Notes: generated from the letters alone by a model not told the origin. A stretch of DNA of 59,045 nt from JBBSHE01 sp038253325 (GCA_038253325.1 JBBSHE010000018.1:1-59045), one strand, 5' to 3'; counted from the stretch's first letter, positions 15,428-23,806 are shown. A program made the numbers and translations.

Positions 15428-15760
15428 ATGGCATATGACGAAGAGCTCGCGACGCGAATTCGTGACGTTGTGCAAGAGGAACGTGGTCTGACCGAGAAGC
15501 AGATGTTCGGCGGCCTGGCGTTTCTGATCAATGGCAACATGGCCGTCAGCGCCAGCAGCAAGGGCGGACTGCTGCTGCGCGTCGATCCCGCTCAGACCGA
15601 GACTCTTGTCGGCGAGCCAGATGTGCGGCGCTTCGAGATGCGCGGCCGGGAGATGGATGGCTGGCTTCGGGTCGACGCAAAGGCGGTCGAGACCGATGAC
15701 GCACTGCGGAGCTGGGTGAGCCACGGCGTCGCCTACGCTCGATCGCTCGCACCCAAGTAG
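15428..15760 (+). CDS. TfoX N-terminal domain protein
   Basis: A 110-residue protein beginning AYDEELATRIRDVVQEERGL at ATG 15428, with the TfoX-N signature TEKQMFGGLAFLINGNMAVS and a strand-rich middle GGLLLRVDPAQTE. It ends in a helix (RSWVSHGVAYARSLAPK). Stand-alone TfoX-N proteins are common in actinobacteria and lack the C-terminal DNA-binding-linked half of competence regulator Sxy, so a competence role should not be assumed. It is transcribed alone, 77 bases after the TetR gene. Confidence 0.88.
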   Translation: MAYDEELATRIRDVVQEERGLTEKQMFGGLAFLINGNMAVSASSKGGLLLRVDPAQTETLVGEPDVRRFEMRGREMDGWLRVDAKAVETDDALRSWVSHGVAYARSLAPK

Positions 15761-15877
15761 AGCCACCGCAACGCGCTAGCGGCCCGAGCGGTGATCGCCG
15801 CGTGGCCGGCCGACGTGCCGATCTCGTTGACGACGACGAAGTTCAGACGTCAAACCGCTACGACGAAGGAGGCAGAA

Positions 15878-15901
15878 ATGAGCGTCAAGCACGCGACGTG
15901 A
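15878..15901 (+). other. Seven-codon frame with strong ribosome-binding site
   Basis: GAAGGAGG stands seven bases before an ATG that opens a 7-residue peptide (MSVKHAT) and stops. It lies 56 bases before the NTF2-like gene. It may be a leader peptide, or the start of a gene whose body was deleted; 15761-15957 holds no other gene I can support. Confidence 0.25.
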
Positions 15902-15957
15902 CGACCGGACAGCTCGCGGCTTGACCGAGAGGTCACGCCGGCGATGAGGAGGATCAG

Positions 15958-16389
15958 ATGAGCACAGACGCAGAGCAGGAACTACGCGGCCTCGTCGACG
16001 AACGCCTGGCCGCCGTACGGGCCAAGGACGCCAAGCCTCTCGCCGACCGGCAGGCCACCGACGTCATCACCTTCAATGTGCTGCCACCGTTGCATTCCCG
16101 CGGCCGTGCCGCCGTCGCTGAACAGACCCAGGCGTGGTTCAACGGCTACGCGAGCGACATCGGCTACGAGGTCCACGATCTGCACGTGAGTGCCGACGGT
16201 GACGTTGGCTTCTGTTCGTTCCTCTATCACGTCAGCGGCACACTTGCCGCCGGTGGTGACGTCGACATGTGGGTCCGGGCCACCTTGTGTTGCCGCCGTA
16301 CTGACGGGCGGTGGCTGATCACCCACGACCACGAGTCCGTGCCGTTCGACGCAGCCACCGGTCAGGCCCTGATCAGCCTGAAGCCCTGA
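15958..16389 (+). CDS. NTF2-like (SnoaL/DUF4440-type) protein
   Basis: A 143-residue protein of the NTF2-like superfamily, starting at ATG 15958 five bases after GGAGG. The cone-shaped fold is readable from QELRGLVDERLAAVRAKDAK (helix 1), TDVITFNVLPPLHSRGRAAV, then SADGDVGFCSFLYHVSGTL and a closing strand GRWLITHDHESVPFD. Such proteins are small-molecule isomerases, cyclases or binding proteins; the conserved D-H pair (THDHES) near the end is typical of the family but does not give the substrate. It ends before a convergent methyltransferase gene. Confidence 0.83.
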   Translation: MSTDAEQELRGLVDERLAAVRAKDAKPLADRQATDVITFNVLPPLHSRGRAAVAEQTQAWFNGYASDIGYEVHDLHVSADGDVGFCSFLYHVSGTLAAGGDVDMWVRATLCCRRTDGRWLITHDHESVPFDAATGQALISLKP

Positions 16390-16475
16390 CCGATGAAGTC
16401 TGTGGGAGTGCCGAGCACCCGACTTGATCACAAGACTTCGGCGCCGCCATGGACACGGACCGCCGAGGACCAGGT

Positions 16476-17459
16476 CTAGGAGTTGGCGAGTTGGAAGTGC
16501 CAGATGATGGCAGCAGGGGTGTCGCGGTAGGCCGCGTTGGTCGCCTCGGGGCACCAGGGGTGCAGGGACCAGATGTCTGGCGGGTCACCAGCGACGTGGG
16601 GTGGAACCGGGTCGGCGTCGCCCGGCGGCGTGCCGTGCGGGTCGACCAGGGGAAAGGGGCGGCAGGGTTCGTCGCACCGGCGAACCTGCAGACCCAGTGG
16701 CAAGGCGGCCGAGAGGTAATCACTCGTGAGGCGAACACGGGACCGAATGAAGCCGGGTCGGCCGTCCGGACCGGCCTTGACGACCGGGATCGCGATGTTG
16801 CCCATCAAGCCTCGCCAATCCGAGATGATCAGGTGCCCACCTGGCTTCAAGACGCGGACGAACTCCGCGAAGGCAGCGTCCAGATCGGGAACGTGCATGA
16901 GTGCCAACGCACACACCAGGACATCGACGTGGGCGTCCGGCACAGGAAGAAGGTGCAAGTCGGCGCAGTGAAACTCACCGTTGGGGACCTTTGCTTGGGC
17001 CTTCGCAAGCATGTCGGGGGAGCTGTCGACGCCGATGATCGCATGGCCCAATGACGCGAGGTATTCGGTGTGTCGGCCGGTGCCGCAGGCGGCATCCAGG
17101 GCGATGCCGGGCGCCAGGCCGTCGAGGATCTCCCGCACGCTCGGCTGCTCCAGTTCGATGAGCTGGTTCCCGGGTAGGTCGTACGATTCTGCCCAGGAGC
17201 GGTAGCCGTCGATGGTCCTGATTGGGTCCGCTGTGGCTCCGTTGCCCAGTTGTTGGATCGAGTCCAGCAGGTGCCGAATTTCGCCTAGTCGGGCCTCGGT
17301 GAACTCACGGCCGTAGTCCGCGGCAAAGGCGCGGAGCAGGGCGATGCCCTCGAGGCCGATCAGGTACGCCAGCGGATGCTGGAAGATGGGGCCGGACTCA
17401 GCCTGGTTGTCGGCGTGTACCTCCGACGGGAACTCGCTGGGCTCGGTCGCATGAGCCAT
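16476..17459 (-). CDS. Class I SAM-dependent methyltransferase
   Basis: A 327-residue methyltransferase starting at ATG 17459; the open frame before it does not look coding. The N-terminal third is helical (LIGLEGIALLRAFAADYG). The Rossmann domain has motif I ALDAACGTGRHTEYLASLG, post-I IIGVDSSPDM, motif II-like FHCADLHLLPVPDAHVDV and VCALALMHVPDL, then VLKPGGHLIISDW. This is the layout of methyltransferase type 11 proteins that act on small molecules. The substrate is unknown. It is monocistronic, between an NTF2-like gene (convergent) and a cupin gene (divergent). Confidence 0.88.
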   Translation of the reverse strand: MAHATEPSEFPSEVHADNQAESGPIFQHPLAYLIGLEGIALLRAFAADYGREFTEARLGEIRHLLDSIQQLGNGATADPIRTIDGYRSWAESYDLPGNQLIELEQPSVREILDGLAPGIALDAACGTGRHTEYLASLGHAIIGVDSSPDMLAKAQAKVPNGEFHCADLHLLPVPDAHVDVLVCALALMHVPDLDAAFAEFVRVLKPGGHLIISDWRGLMGNIAIPVVKAGPDGRPGFIRSRVRLTSDYLSAALPLGLQVRRCDEPCRPFPLVDPHGTPPGDADPVPPHVAGDPPDIWSLHPWCPEATNAAYRDTPAAIIWHFQLANS

Positions 17460-17749
17460 GGGCGTGGTCTCTCTGGAAGATGAACGAGCGGGATGGAAAG
17501 CGAAAGCAGTCACGCGACGGCATGGCGGGGTCTGGCGCTCCAGGTGAGCTGTTCGCCGGCACCGAACGTCCAACGCACCATGGGGGCTCGAGAAGCGACC
17601 CGACGGTATGCGCGTCAAAGTGTTGGGATCACCGTGGCAGCGTGACAGCACCGCAAGGAAGCGTCAACCAGTTTCCAACCTGCCTCGAGTCCAGCGGATG
17701 ATCGTACGTCTGCGGTCGCAACCGGCACGTCGACTGGCATACTGCGGCC

Positions 17750-18136
17750 ATGAGCAAGCCGGTCCGGGTGATCAAGGCAATTGATCTCGTCGAAGCAGAT
17801 CCCACTCCTGGGATGATGCGAACCCGTGCGTTCGAGACAACGACGCTGTGGGCGGGCCAGGTGGAAACCATGCCGGGCGCCGCATCCGGCTGGCATCACC
17901 ATGACGTCAACGAGACCAGCCTGTACGTCGTCTCGGGGGTGCTGCGCTTTGAGTTCGAGGGGTACAAGGGCTATCTCGACGCAGGAGTCGGTGACTTCGT
18001 GCACGTACCCGCATTCACGGTGCACCGGGAGAGCAACCCCACTCCTGAGCCAGCCGTGGCCGTGGTTGCGCGGGCTGGCGGTGGAGTGCCGACGGTGAAT
18101 GTCGACGATCCCCGTCGGCCGTCGCAAGACAAGTAA
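17750..18136 (+). CDS. Cupin-domain protein
   Basis: A 128-residue single-domain cupin starting at ATG 17750. Motif 1 is ASGWHHHDVNETSLYVVSG with LRFEFEG, and motif 2 is GDFVHVPAFTVHRESNP, giving a His-His-Glu-His metal site. Short cupins of this kind are dioxygenases, isomerases or sugar-binding proteins; substrate not assignable. It is alone on the plus strand with 290 bases upstream in which I see no gene. Confidence 0.83.
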   Translation: MSKPVRVIKAIDLVEADPTPGMMRTRAFETTTLWAGQVETMPGAASGWHHHDVNETSLYVVSGVLRFEFEGYKGYLDAGVGDFVHVPAFTVHRESNPTPEPAVAVVARAGGGVPTVNVDDPRRPSQDK

Positions 18137-18217
18137 GCAGAGATCACAAACGGGTCGCAGCCGTCACCGTCACCACGATTGTCACCCCTCCCGGTGCCGT
18201 AGTGGAAGACTCCTGGC

Positions 18218-18622
18218 GTGGCCTGCGAGGAGATCGAACGAGACCCGTCCGACGGATGGCTTGTCGTCCCATTCGAGACGGGAGAGGCGTTCGAGTCGTG
18301 GCTCGACGCCCATCACGCCGACCAGCCGGGCTTGTGGGTCAAGCTGGCCAAGAAGGGCCGCGGGATCGCGTCGATCAGCTTCCCGGAGGCGCTCGAGGGC
18401 GCGATGTGTTTCGGATGGGTCGACTCGAAGATGCACCGGTACGACGACGACTACTACGTCCTGCGTTACCAACCGCGGAGACCCAGATCCACTTGGTCCG
18501 CGCGGAACAAGGAACTGGCCGAACGCCTCATCACCGAAGACCGGATGCGACCTTCGGGTCTCGCTCAAGTAACGGCAGCCAAGGCCGACGGACGCTGGGA
18601 CGCCGACCGAGCTCGGGGCTAG
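18218..18622 (+). CDS. YdeI/OmpD-associated family protein, C-terminally short
   Basis: A 134-residue protein with the YdeI family core: ESWLDAHHADQPGLWVKLAK, the SFPEALEGAMCFGWVDSK motif, and the signature RPRSTWSARNKELAERLI then EDRMRPSGLAQVTAAKADGR. Full-length members are usually near 190 residues and continue after the W-D of this last motif with a second helical region; here the frame stops six residues later. So it is either a short natural form or a truncation. No continuation was found in other frames of 18623-18991. The cellular role of the family (reported for bacteriocin tolerance and envelope stress) is not well fixed. Confidence 0.78.
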   Translation: MACEEIERDPSDGWLVVPFETGEAFESWLDAHHADQPGLWVKLAKKGRGIASISFPEALEGAMCFGWVDSKMHRYDDDYYVLRYQPRRPRSTWSARNKELAERLITEDRMRPSGLAQVTAAKADGRWDADRARG

Positions 18623-18991
18623 TGAGCGGTGCTGGGGAGTCGGGGCTCTCGTTGGGTGTCGGTTCGTCGGGACGCCTCGACGACGCGAGCCACTTCCTCG
18701 CCCGACGAGACGACGACGGCGTCCATCTGGAGTTGATCGGGAAGATCCACAAGACCGACGGGTCCGGCAGGCACGTCGGCTCGACCGCACGAGGTGCCGT
18801 GCCCGCGGATCTGTAGCCGTTGTCCGCCCACAGCGCCGTAACGATTCAGCGACTGGTCTATGCCGGGGGTGGTCCGTGACCCATGCTCGACGGATGGCCA
18901 CCCGAGCGCTGCCTTCGATGGTCTTTACGTGCCGGCATCCGACAACGCAGGGGTTGTCGTTCGGGACGCAAAAGCGTCGACAGCTGAGGCG
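18623..18991. other. 369-bp stretch without a supported gene
   Basis: Open frames exist on both strands, but none has a start with a ribosome-binding site or a recognisable family. A plus-strand frame reads LDDASHFLARRDDDGVHLEL, perhaps a remnant of the missing C-terminus of the YdeI-like protein or of another gene. I see no repeat or hairpin of note in it. Confidence 0.4.
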
Positions 18992-19531
18992 TCATAGCGT
19001 CACTCCTTCGGCCCGGAGTCCGAGCGCCTTGAGCGCGCCCGCGACGATCTCTTCAGGTGTTCCTTCGACCGACTCGGTCACGCCAGGCTCGTCCGGTTGC
19101 AGCGGTTCGAGGGCACGAAGTTGACTGGGCAGCAGCGACGGTGGCATGTAGTGCCCGGTGCGATGTGCCACTCGGTCCTTGGTCAGAGCGGAATCCGCTT
19201 CGACGTGGCAGAAGCGTACGTCGGGCCGCCCGTCGCGTAGCAGGTCACGGTAGACGCGGCGAAGTGCCGAGCAGGTCACCACTGCGTTCGTGCCCGACTC
19301 CTCATGCTCCGTCAGCCACTCGCCGATGGTCTGCAGCCACGGCCAGCGGTCCTCATCGGTGAGCGGCAGGCCCGACGCCATCTTCGCCACGTTGGCCTTG
19401 GAGTGGAACTCGTCACCTTCGGCGAAGTCCCATCCCATGGCATCTGCGACACCTCGGGCAACCGTCGTCTTGCCTGACCCAGACACCCCCATGACCACGA
19501 CGAGGATGACGTCTCCCACCTTCGAAACCAT
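18992..19531 (-). CDS. gntK: Gluconokinase
   Basis: A 179-residue P-loop kinase starting at ATG 19531, after a GGGAG. Walker A GVSGSGKT is at 15-22, then FAEGDEFHSKANVAKMASGL and LTDEDRWPWLQTIGEW, both diagnostic of GntK, and CSALRRVYRDLLR. It phosphorylates D-gluconate to 6-phosphogluconate, feeding the pentose phosphate route. The lid motif is present (HRTGHYMPPSLLPSQLRALE). No gluconate transporter or dehydrogenase adjoins it here. The open frame continues upstream through a tandem-repeat array that is not likely to be translated. Confidence 0.93.
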   Translation of the reverse strand: MVSKVGDVILVVVMGVSGSGKTTVARGVADAMGWDFAEGDEFHSKANVAKMASGLPLTDEDRWPWLQTIGEWLTEHEESGTNAVVTCSALRRVYRDLLRDGRPDVRFCHVEADSALTKDRVAHRTGHYMPPSLLPSQLRALEPLQPDEPGVTESVEGTPEEIVAGALKALGLRAEGVTL

Positions 19532-19569
19532 TCCACAGATCTCCCATGTCCACCACTGAGCGTGTAGCT

Positions 19570-19650
19570 GGGTCGTGTCTGCTTCACGGAGGGTGGTTCC
19601 TCCACGGAGGGTCGTGTCTGCTCCACGGAGGGTCGTGTCGGCTCCGCGGA
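19570..19650. repeat. Tandem repeat array, 21-bp unit, four copies
   Basis: Four head-to-tail units of the form GGGTCGTGTCTGCTCCACGGA, at 19570-19590, 19591-19608 (18 bp, shortened), 19609-19629 and 19630-19650. The unit is a multiple of three, so the minus-strand frame through it stays open (TTLRGAD-like repeats). It lies between gntK and the DUF222-HNH gene, upstream of both. The rest of 19651-19872 holds no supported gene. Confidence 0.8.
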
Positions 19651-19872
19651 GCCGGTCCGGTCGACCGCCTGCCGTGAGTGAGGCAGCTAAAGCGGTTGGA
19701 ATCTTTCGCCAGTGGCGCAGGTCCACCTCCTCACGTGCGACCGGAGACTCGCAGGAGCACCCGCCCCGAGCCCCGAAGATGATCCGTCGCGGTGATATTC
19801 ATGCACAGGCAAAGAGCTCACCGTTCTCATCCACAGAAGTGAACAGAACCGGCAAGACTGTCGGTTCGAACA

Positions 19873-19887
19873 CATAATCTAGTACTG
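19873..19887 (+). promoter_or_regulatory. Probable -10 element of a leaderless HNH transcript
   Basis: CATAAT (19873-19878) stands nine bases before the ATG of the DUF222-HNH gene, and there is no Shine-Dalgarno sequence between. This places the transcription start at or next to the ATG. A TTCGAA palindrome lies just upstream (19865-19870). No convincing -35 was found. Confidence 0.4.
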
Positions 19888-21192
19888 ATGACAGACATCG
19901 ATGTTGGAATCTCGCCGGTGGTCAAGACCGACCCGCGCGACGTGTGCCGCGAGATCGAGGAAGAGCTCGCCGAGACCTGTGGCGGACTCAACGTGTTGCA
20001 CGGTCGGATGGTGCGGCTTGCCGCTCGGGCGCTGGCGACTGGCGCCTGGGCTCAGATAGGGATCCGGTCACCGGAACACTGGCTGTCGTGGCAGACCGGG
20101 CTGTCTCCTGAGCGCGCGCGAGACGTGATGGCACTTGCTCGCAGGGTGGCCGAGCTACCGGTCACTGTAGGGACGCTGAACGACGGCGAGCTTGCGATCG
20201 ACCAGGCAATCGTTGTTGCCAAGCACGGACGCACTCACAACGACAGGGAGCTCGCGGACCTGGCCAAGGTGGCCACAGTGGGCCAGTTGCGTTCGACGGT
20301 GCGCAGATACGTGTTCGCGGAGCCTGATCCAAGCGTTGACGCAGCTGCGAGCGGCGGTGACCTTTCGACGCCGGACTCGGGGCACACCGAGGATCCGGCA
20401 CTCGCACGGGCAAGGTGCACAACCGCATATCGCGATGGCCGGTATCGCCTTATGTACGACGCGCCGGTTGATGTCGGCGCCCTGGTCGAGAAGGCGCTGG
20501 TCGAGGCGAAGGACCATCTCTTCCAGGCCGGCCAACCCGACGTGACCCTCGGCGAGGCGTTCGGCGAGGTGTTCAACCGTTCGCTGCAGACGGTCGCCGA
20601 TCAAGGTCCGTCCAGCCGGGTGGACAGGTTCAAGGTCTACATCCACCTCGGCACCGACGGCGCATGGGTCAACGCAGGCCCAGCCATCCCTCCGAGTCTG
20701 TTGTCCCGGATCACGTGTGACGGTGTCGTAAAGCCGGTCTGGGAGACGAACGGTCACGCGGTCAACGTCGGCCGCAGTCAGCGGATCGTGCCCCAGCGCA
20801 CGCGCCGCCTGATCGAGGACCGCGACCGCGGCTGCCGTTTCCCCGGGTGCAACGCAACCAGGTACGTCGAGATCCACCACATCACGCACTGGATGCACGG
20901 CGGTCGCACAGACACCGACGGCCTGATCTCGTTGTGTCCGTTCCATCACGACGGACATCATCGAGGCGAATTCACGATCGCCGGAGACGCAGACGACCAA
21001 GGCAGTGTGGTGTTCCGGAATGCCGACGGCCGAGTGATCGAACGGTCGGCGCGCCCGCAGCCGCCAACCGGTCCCTTACCCAGGCCACCCGACGGCAAGA
21101 CGTACAGACATCCACTCGGCGAACGCATCGACTACCGCTGGCTGTGGCTCAGCCCGTCACCCTGCTCGCGCGACGGGCCGGCCTTGAACTGA
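19888..21192 (+). CDS. DUF222 HNH endonuclease (13E12-type repeat family)
   Basis: A 434-residue protein: an N-terminal DUF222 domain (about 15-250; LHGRMVRLAARALATGAWAQ, EHWLSWQTGLSPERARDVMA, LAIDQAIVVAKHG) and a C-terminal HNH nuclease (about 310-365; DRGCRFPGCN, VEIHHITHWMHGGRTD, LISLCPFHHDGHH). Both zinc Cys pairs and the catalytic His are present. These proteins occur in many copies per actinobacterial genome; their role is unknown, with mobile-element or SOS links suggested for some. The last codons (GPALN and stop) form the first unit of a 24-bp tandem array that continues beyond the stop, so the C-terminus is probably variable. Confidence 0.92.
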   Translation: MTDIDVGISPVVKTDPRDVCREIEEELAETCGGLNVLHGRMVRLAARALATGAWAQIGIRSPEHWLSWQTGLSPERARDVMALARRVAELPVTVGTLNDGELAIDQAIVVAKHGRTHNDRELADLAKVATVGQLRSTVRRYVFAEPDPSVDAAASGGDLSTPDSGHTEDPALARARCTTAYRDGRYRLMYDAPVDVGALVEKALVEAKDHLFQAGQPDVTLGEAFGEVFNRSLQTVADQGPSSRVDRFKVYIHLGTDGAWVNAGPAIPPSLLSRITCDGVVKPVWETNGHAVNVGRSQRIVPQRTRRLIEDRDRGCRFPGCNATRYVEIHHITHWMHGGRTDTDGLISLCPFHHDGHHRGEFTIAGDADDQGSVVFRNADGRVIERSARPQPPTGPLPRPPDGKTYRHPLGERIDYRWLWLSPSPCSRDGPALN

Positions 21193-21270
21193 CGAGGGGC
21201 ACCGGCCTTGAACTGGCGAGGGGGACCGGCCTTGAACTGGTGAGCGGGATCGGCATTGAACTGGCGGTGC
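21178..21270. repeat. 24-bp tandem repeat array spanning the HNH stop codon
   Basis: Units of CCGGCCTTGAACTGGCGAGG plus four bases occur at 21178-21201, 21202-21225, 21226-21249 and, diverging, 21250-21270. The gene's TGA stop lies in the first unit where the other units have TGG or TGG followed by CGA, so the stop arises from one base difference within a repeat. In frame the unit encodes PALNWRGG. The remaining 21271-21466 holds no supported gene. Confidence 0.8.
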
Positions 21271-21466
21271 TCGGTTGGTCGACCCGTTCGCCTACTTACC
21301 TGACGGGTGTGCTGTATGCGACCTGTGGCTCGCTGTTCGAGGGAACTTCGCGCAGAGGCCGGTGACCGGTCTGCTTGCTCCGCTGGATTCGCACGAGTTG
21401 CCGCCGCTCGCCTTTCACGAGGCGCGAGTGCTCCCTGGCGGATCCATTCAGGCTCGATACCCCGGC

Positions 21467-22177
21467 TCACGATTCCAGTGCGTGCCGGACGGTCGCCTGG
21501 AGGTCCGCGAGGTCGATCGCGAGTGGATCGAACTTGGTGACCTTGCCGACCCAGGGGAAGGCCTCGAACCACGTCGTGAGCTCTTTGTGCTCCGGATGAC
21601 TCGGATCATTGACCGCCTTGAGCAGATGCTCGTACCCGTACGGACCGCCGCAGTCGTCCGGCGGCGCGTACCGCCGTCCGGTGACCAGCTCGGCCGGCCG
21701 GGCCGCAGGATCACGACGACTTACCGACTCGAGCTTCAGGGTGTGCCACCAGCCGTCGCCGAAGTCGTACTCGTAGTGCAGACGATCGCCGGGTTTGCCG
21801 ATCAGCTGGTCGACGCGCACGGTCCACTCGGGTGTCCCTTCGTCGCCGTCCTCGATGTCGAACTCGGTGACGAACGCCTCCGGGTTCCAGTCCCGTTTGC
21901 TGATAGTGAACCGGTGCAGGTGATGGCCACCCCAGCCGAACGCTGCCAGGATCAGCTCGTGCAGCTGGTCGAGCCGGAAACTCGAGTCGATGTCCACGCG
22001 GCGCCAGATCGGCGGCTTGGTGTCGTCGAGGTCGATGCGCAGCCGGTATGTGGTCGGGCGCCTTCGTCGCCGATGTCGAGGTGCGCGTCGGGTGGGAAGG
22101 TCCTCCGGCATCCACTTAACACCGGCGATCAATCGAGCCAGGTCGTGGGAAGAGAGCGGGTCTCCATCGTTCGCCAC
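21467..22177 (-). CDS. Plasmid pRiA4b ORF-3 family protein
   Basis: A 236-residue protein with the pRiA4b ORF-3-like domain at about 40-200: TYRLRIDLDDTKPPIWRRVD, FRLDQLHELILAAFGWGGHH, LHYEYDFGDGWWHTLKLES and PPDDCGGPYGYEHLLKAVND, all signature segments. A basic N-terminal segment (RRAPRHRRRRRP) precedes it. The family was first seen on a plasmid and as a passenger of IS1096-like elements, but most copies are chromosomal and of unknown function. No transposase is adjacent here. The start ATG at 22177 is the first in frame. Confidence 0.9.
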   Translation of the reverse strand: MANDGDPLSSHDLARLIAGVKWMPEDLPTRRAPRHRRRRRPTTYRLRIDLDDTKPPIWRRVDIDSSFRLDQLHELILAAFGWGGHHLHRFTISKRDWNPEAFVTEFDIEDGDEGTPEWTVRVDQLIGKPGDRLHYEYDFGDGWWHTLKLESVSRRDPAARPAELVTGRRYAPPDDCGGPYGYEHLLKAVNDPSHPEHKELTTWFEAFPWVGKVTKFDPLAIDLADLQATVRHALES

Positions 22178-22207
22178 GCTGGAAGGGTAGCGCCGACGGA
22201 ATCGGGG

Positions 22208-22348
22208 TTACGTCCGCGGCGCCCGCGTAGGACGCGCCGGACTCGGGGAAGGCCATGCCAGGTCAAACGCGATGCTGATCGCCTCCGCTAGCCGTACCTC
22301 CTGTGCCGGCAGAACGTAGCCGACCTGGCGGCCAAGCGCATCAAACCA
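22208..22348 (-). pseudogene. C-terminal remnant of a MazF-type toxin
   Basis: The last 46 codons of a minus-strand frame read DALGRQVGYVLPAQEVRLAE and then AISIAFDL before an unrelated Pro-rich tail. This lines up with the end of the intact toxin at 371-670 (SALGRQIGFLRPSQEPHLTE, AIRLAFDL). Upstream codons in the frame have no MazF character and no start, and no antitoxin is beside it. It is therefore a fragment of another module, not an active toxin. Confidence 0.6.
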
Positions 22349-22444
22349 TGCCGCGGAAGTTGGCCACTGTGGACATTCGCGACCGTTGTCCACAGTTGAG
22401 GAATTGGGCTGGTCCCAAGCGAGCGATGCGACGACCTTCGAGGC

Positions 22445-23794
22445 ATGCCGAAGCCACGTCGCCGCAACAAGCAACAATCCGGTCCCGACCGTCTGCGCCG
22501 TCGCCGACGTCAGCAGCCACGGCAGATCCCGGGTACGAACGCGACCATCGCGATGTGCGATTGCGGATGCGGGCTAGAGATCGTCTCCGTCCCGAACGAC
22601 GAGTTCGCCCGGACGATGGACAAGTTGCGCCGGCCGGAGGACCTGGTCTGGCTCGAGCGTGAGATCGACGCCGCGGCGCATGGCGATGCGGCCGCCGCCC
22701 TGGATGCGTACGACCAGGGCCTGCACATGCTCGAAAGCATCGTGCGACCAACCCTTGACCGGCTCGCCCAGCTGGGAGACGAGACGCCCGAGTGGCTGAT
22801 GGCGCGTTGGGCCCGCTGGACCGCGTACCGCTGGATGCTTCTCAACAAGGACCCACGCACCGACGGCGCGGCGCGCCTCGTGCTGATGACACATGAACTT
22901 CCGGACGACATCACACCGGAATGGCTTTACGAGCACGGCACCCGCACGATGGGGTGCGATCTGCTCTGTGAGGAGTTTGCCCTGCATGCGGACGGCGGGT
23001 TCGCAGACTTCATCGATGTCAAGGCCGGCGAGGAGCTGCTTGCCCGGGCGGGGCTCGTGCGGGAGTGGCCCAATCAATCGTTGGGAGTATTCGAGTACCT
23101 CGGAGTGGACCGCAATATCCTGCACGTCCGCGAGATCGGTACCGGGGAGCGCAGCGACGTCCTCCATCTCGGCGCGATCACTGGACGGGACCCGAATGCG
23201 ATGGGCTTCGGGCGTCTCGTACCGATCCTGACCGAGCCGGGATGGATGTTCGAGCAACGTCCGATCAGTCTCGACCCCGAGACCGCGCGCCAGATGTCTG
23301 AGGAGCTGGACGACGGTTCGATGGGCGGGATCCTCGGCATCCTCGCCATGGCGTACGACGCCGGGCGGATGCCCAGCCGACCGGGCACGCGCGAAGGCAC
23401 CTACCTGTGGTCCGACGTGCTCATCGTCGACGAGAGGTTCGAGGAGTACGCCGCCGCCCATCCGGAGATCTGTGCTCCCAGGAGGCCGTCGCCGCGGGAG
23501 GCAAGGTTGCTCGAGCGAGGCGTCGAGAGAGCCGTTGCCGTAGCCCTTGCGACCTGCGAGTACGCCCTCGAGCTGGCCGCCATCGATCCGAGCGCACTGC
23601 CGATCGCTGCCAGCCATGCGGCGACGAACCTCTCGATCCCGACGATCCTGGACGCGGCACGAGAGCACCTGACGCCACCGGGTTTCGGGCCGGCGTGGAT
23701 GGCCGTTGGCGCATGTCTCGCCGAGCCGCTCCGTTCGAGGTGTACCGAGCTCGCAGCCGAGGCGGACCGCAAGTCGATCGCGACGGCAACGTGA
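22445..23794 (+). CDS. Unrecognised 449-residue protein
   Basis: A long soluble protein with strongly coding-like base use. It starts at ATG 22445 with a basic segment (PKPRRRNKQQ); a later start at the ATG before CDCGCGLEIVSVPNDEF is possible, and that CDCGCG cluster may bind metal. The body is helical and acidic: WLEREIDAAAHGDAAAALDA, WARWTAYRWMLLNKDPRTDG, MGCDLLCEEFALHADGGFAD, and a C-terminal helical part with CEYALELAAIDPSALPIAAS. I do not recognise a family. It converges with an HNH nuclease gene 12 bases away. It could be an uncharacterised actinobacterial family; no membrane segment or signal peptide is visible. Confidence 0.75.
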   Translation: MPKPRRRNKQQSGPDRLRRRRRQQPRQIPGTNATIAMCDCGCGLEIVSVPNDEFARTMDKLRRPEDLVWLEREIDAAAHGDAAAALDAYDQGLHMLESIVRPTLDRLAQLGDETPEWLMARWARWTAYRWMLLNKDPRTDGAARLVLMTHELPDDITPEWLYEHGTRTMGCDLLCEEFALHADGGFADFIDVKAGEELLARAGLVREWPNQSLGVFEYLGVDRNILHVREIGTGERSDVLHLGAITGRDPNAMGFGRLVPILTEPGWMFEQRPISLDPETARQMSEELDDGSMGGILGILAMAYDAGRMPSRPGTREGTYLWSDVLIVDERFEEYAAAHPEICAPRRPSPREARLLERGVERAVAVALATCEYALELAAIDPSALPIAASHAATNLSIPTILDAAREHLTPPGFGPAWMAVGACLAEPLRSRCTELAAEADRKSIATAT

Positions 23795-23806
23795 GTCGAC
23801 GTGTAC

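Noticed and set aside
16390..16475. CTTGATCACAAG as an operator or terminator between convergent genes
   Set aside because: Only four bases of each arm pair, too little to support a feature.
19532..19726. N-terminal repeat extension of gluconokinase
   Set aside because: The frame stays open only because the 21-bp array is a multiple of three. Gluconokinases start just before the P-loop, where ATG 19531 has a ribosome-binding site.
21132..21572. A minus-strand frame with FKAGPPRQ repeats
   Set aside because: It reads antisense through the 24-bp array and into the pRiA4b ORF-3-like gene; the repeat makes sense as DNA, with the sense-strand PALNWRGG better matching the HNH C-terminus.
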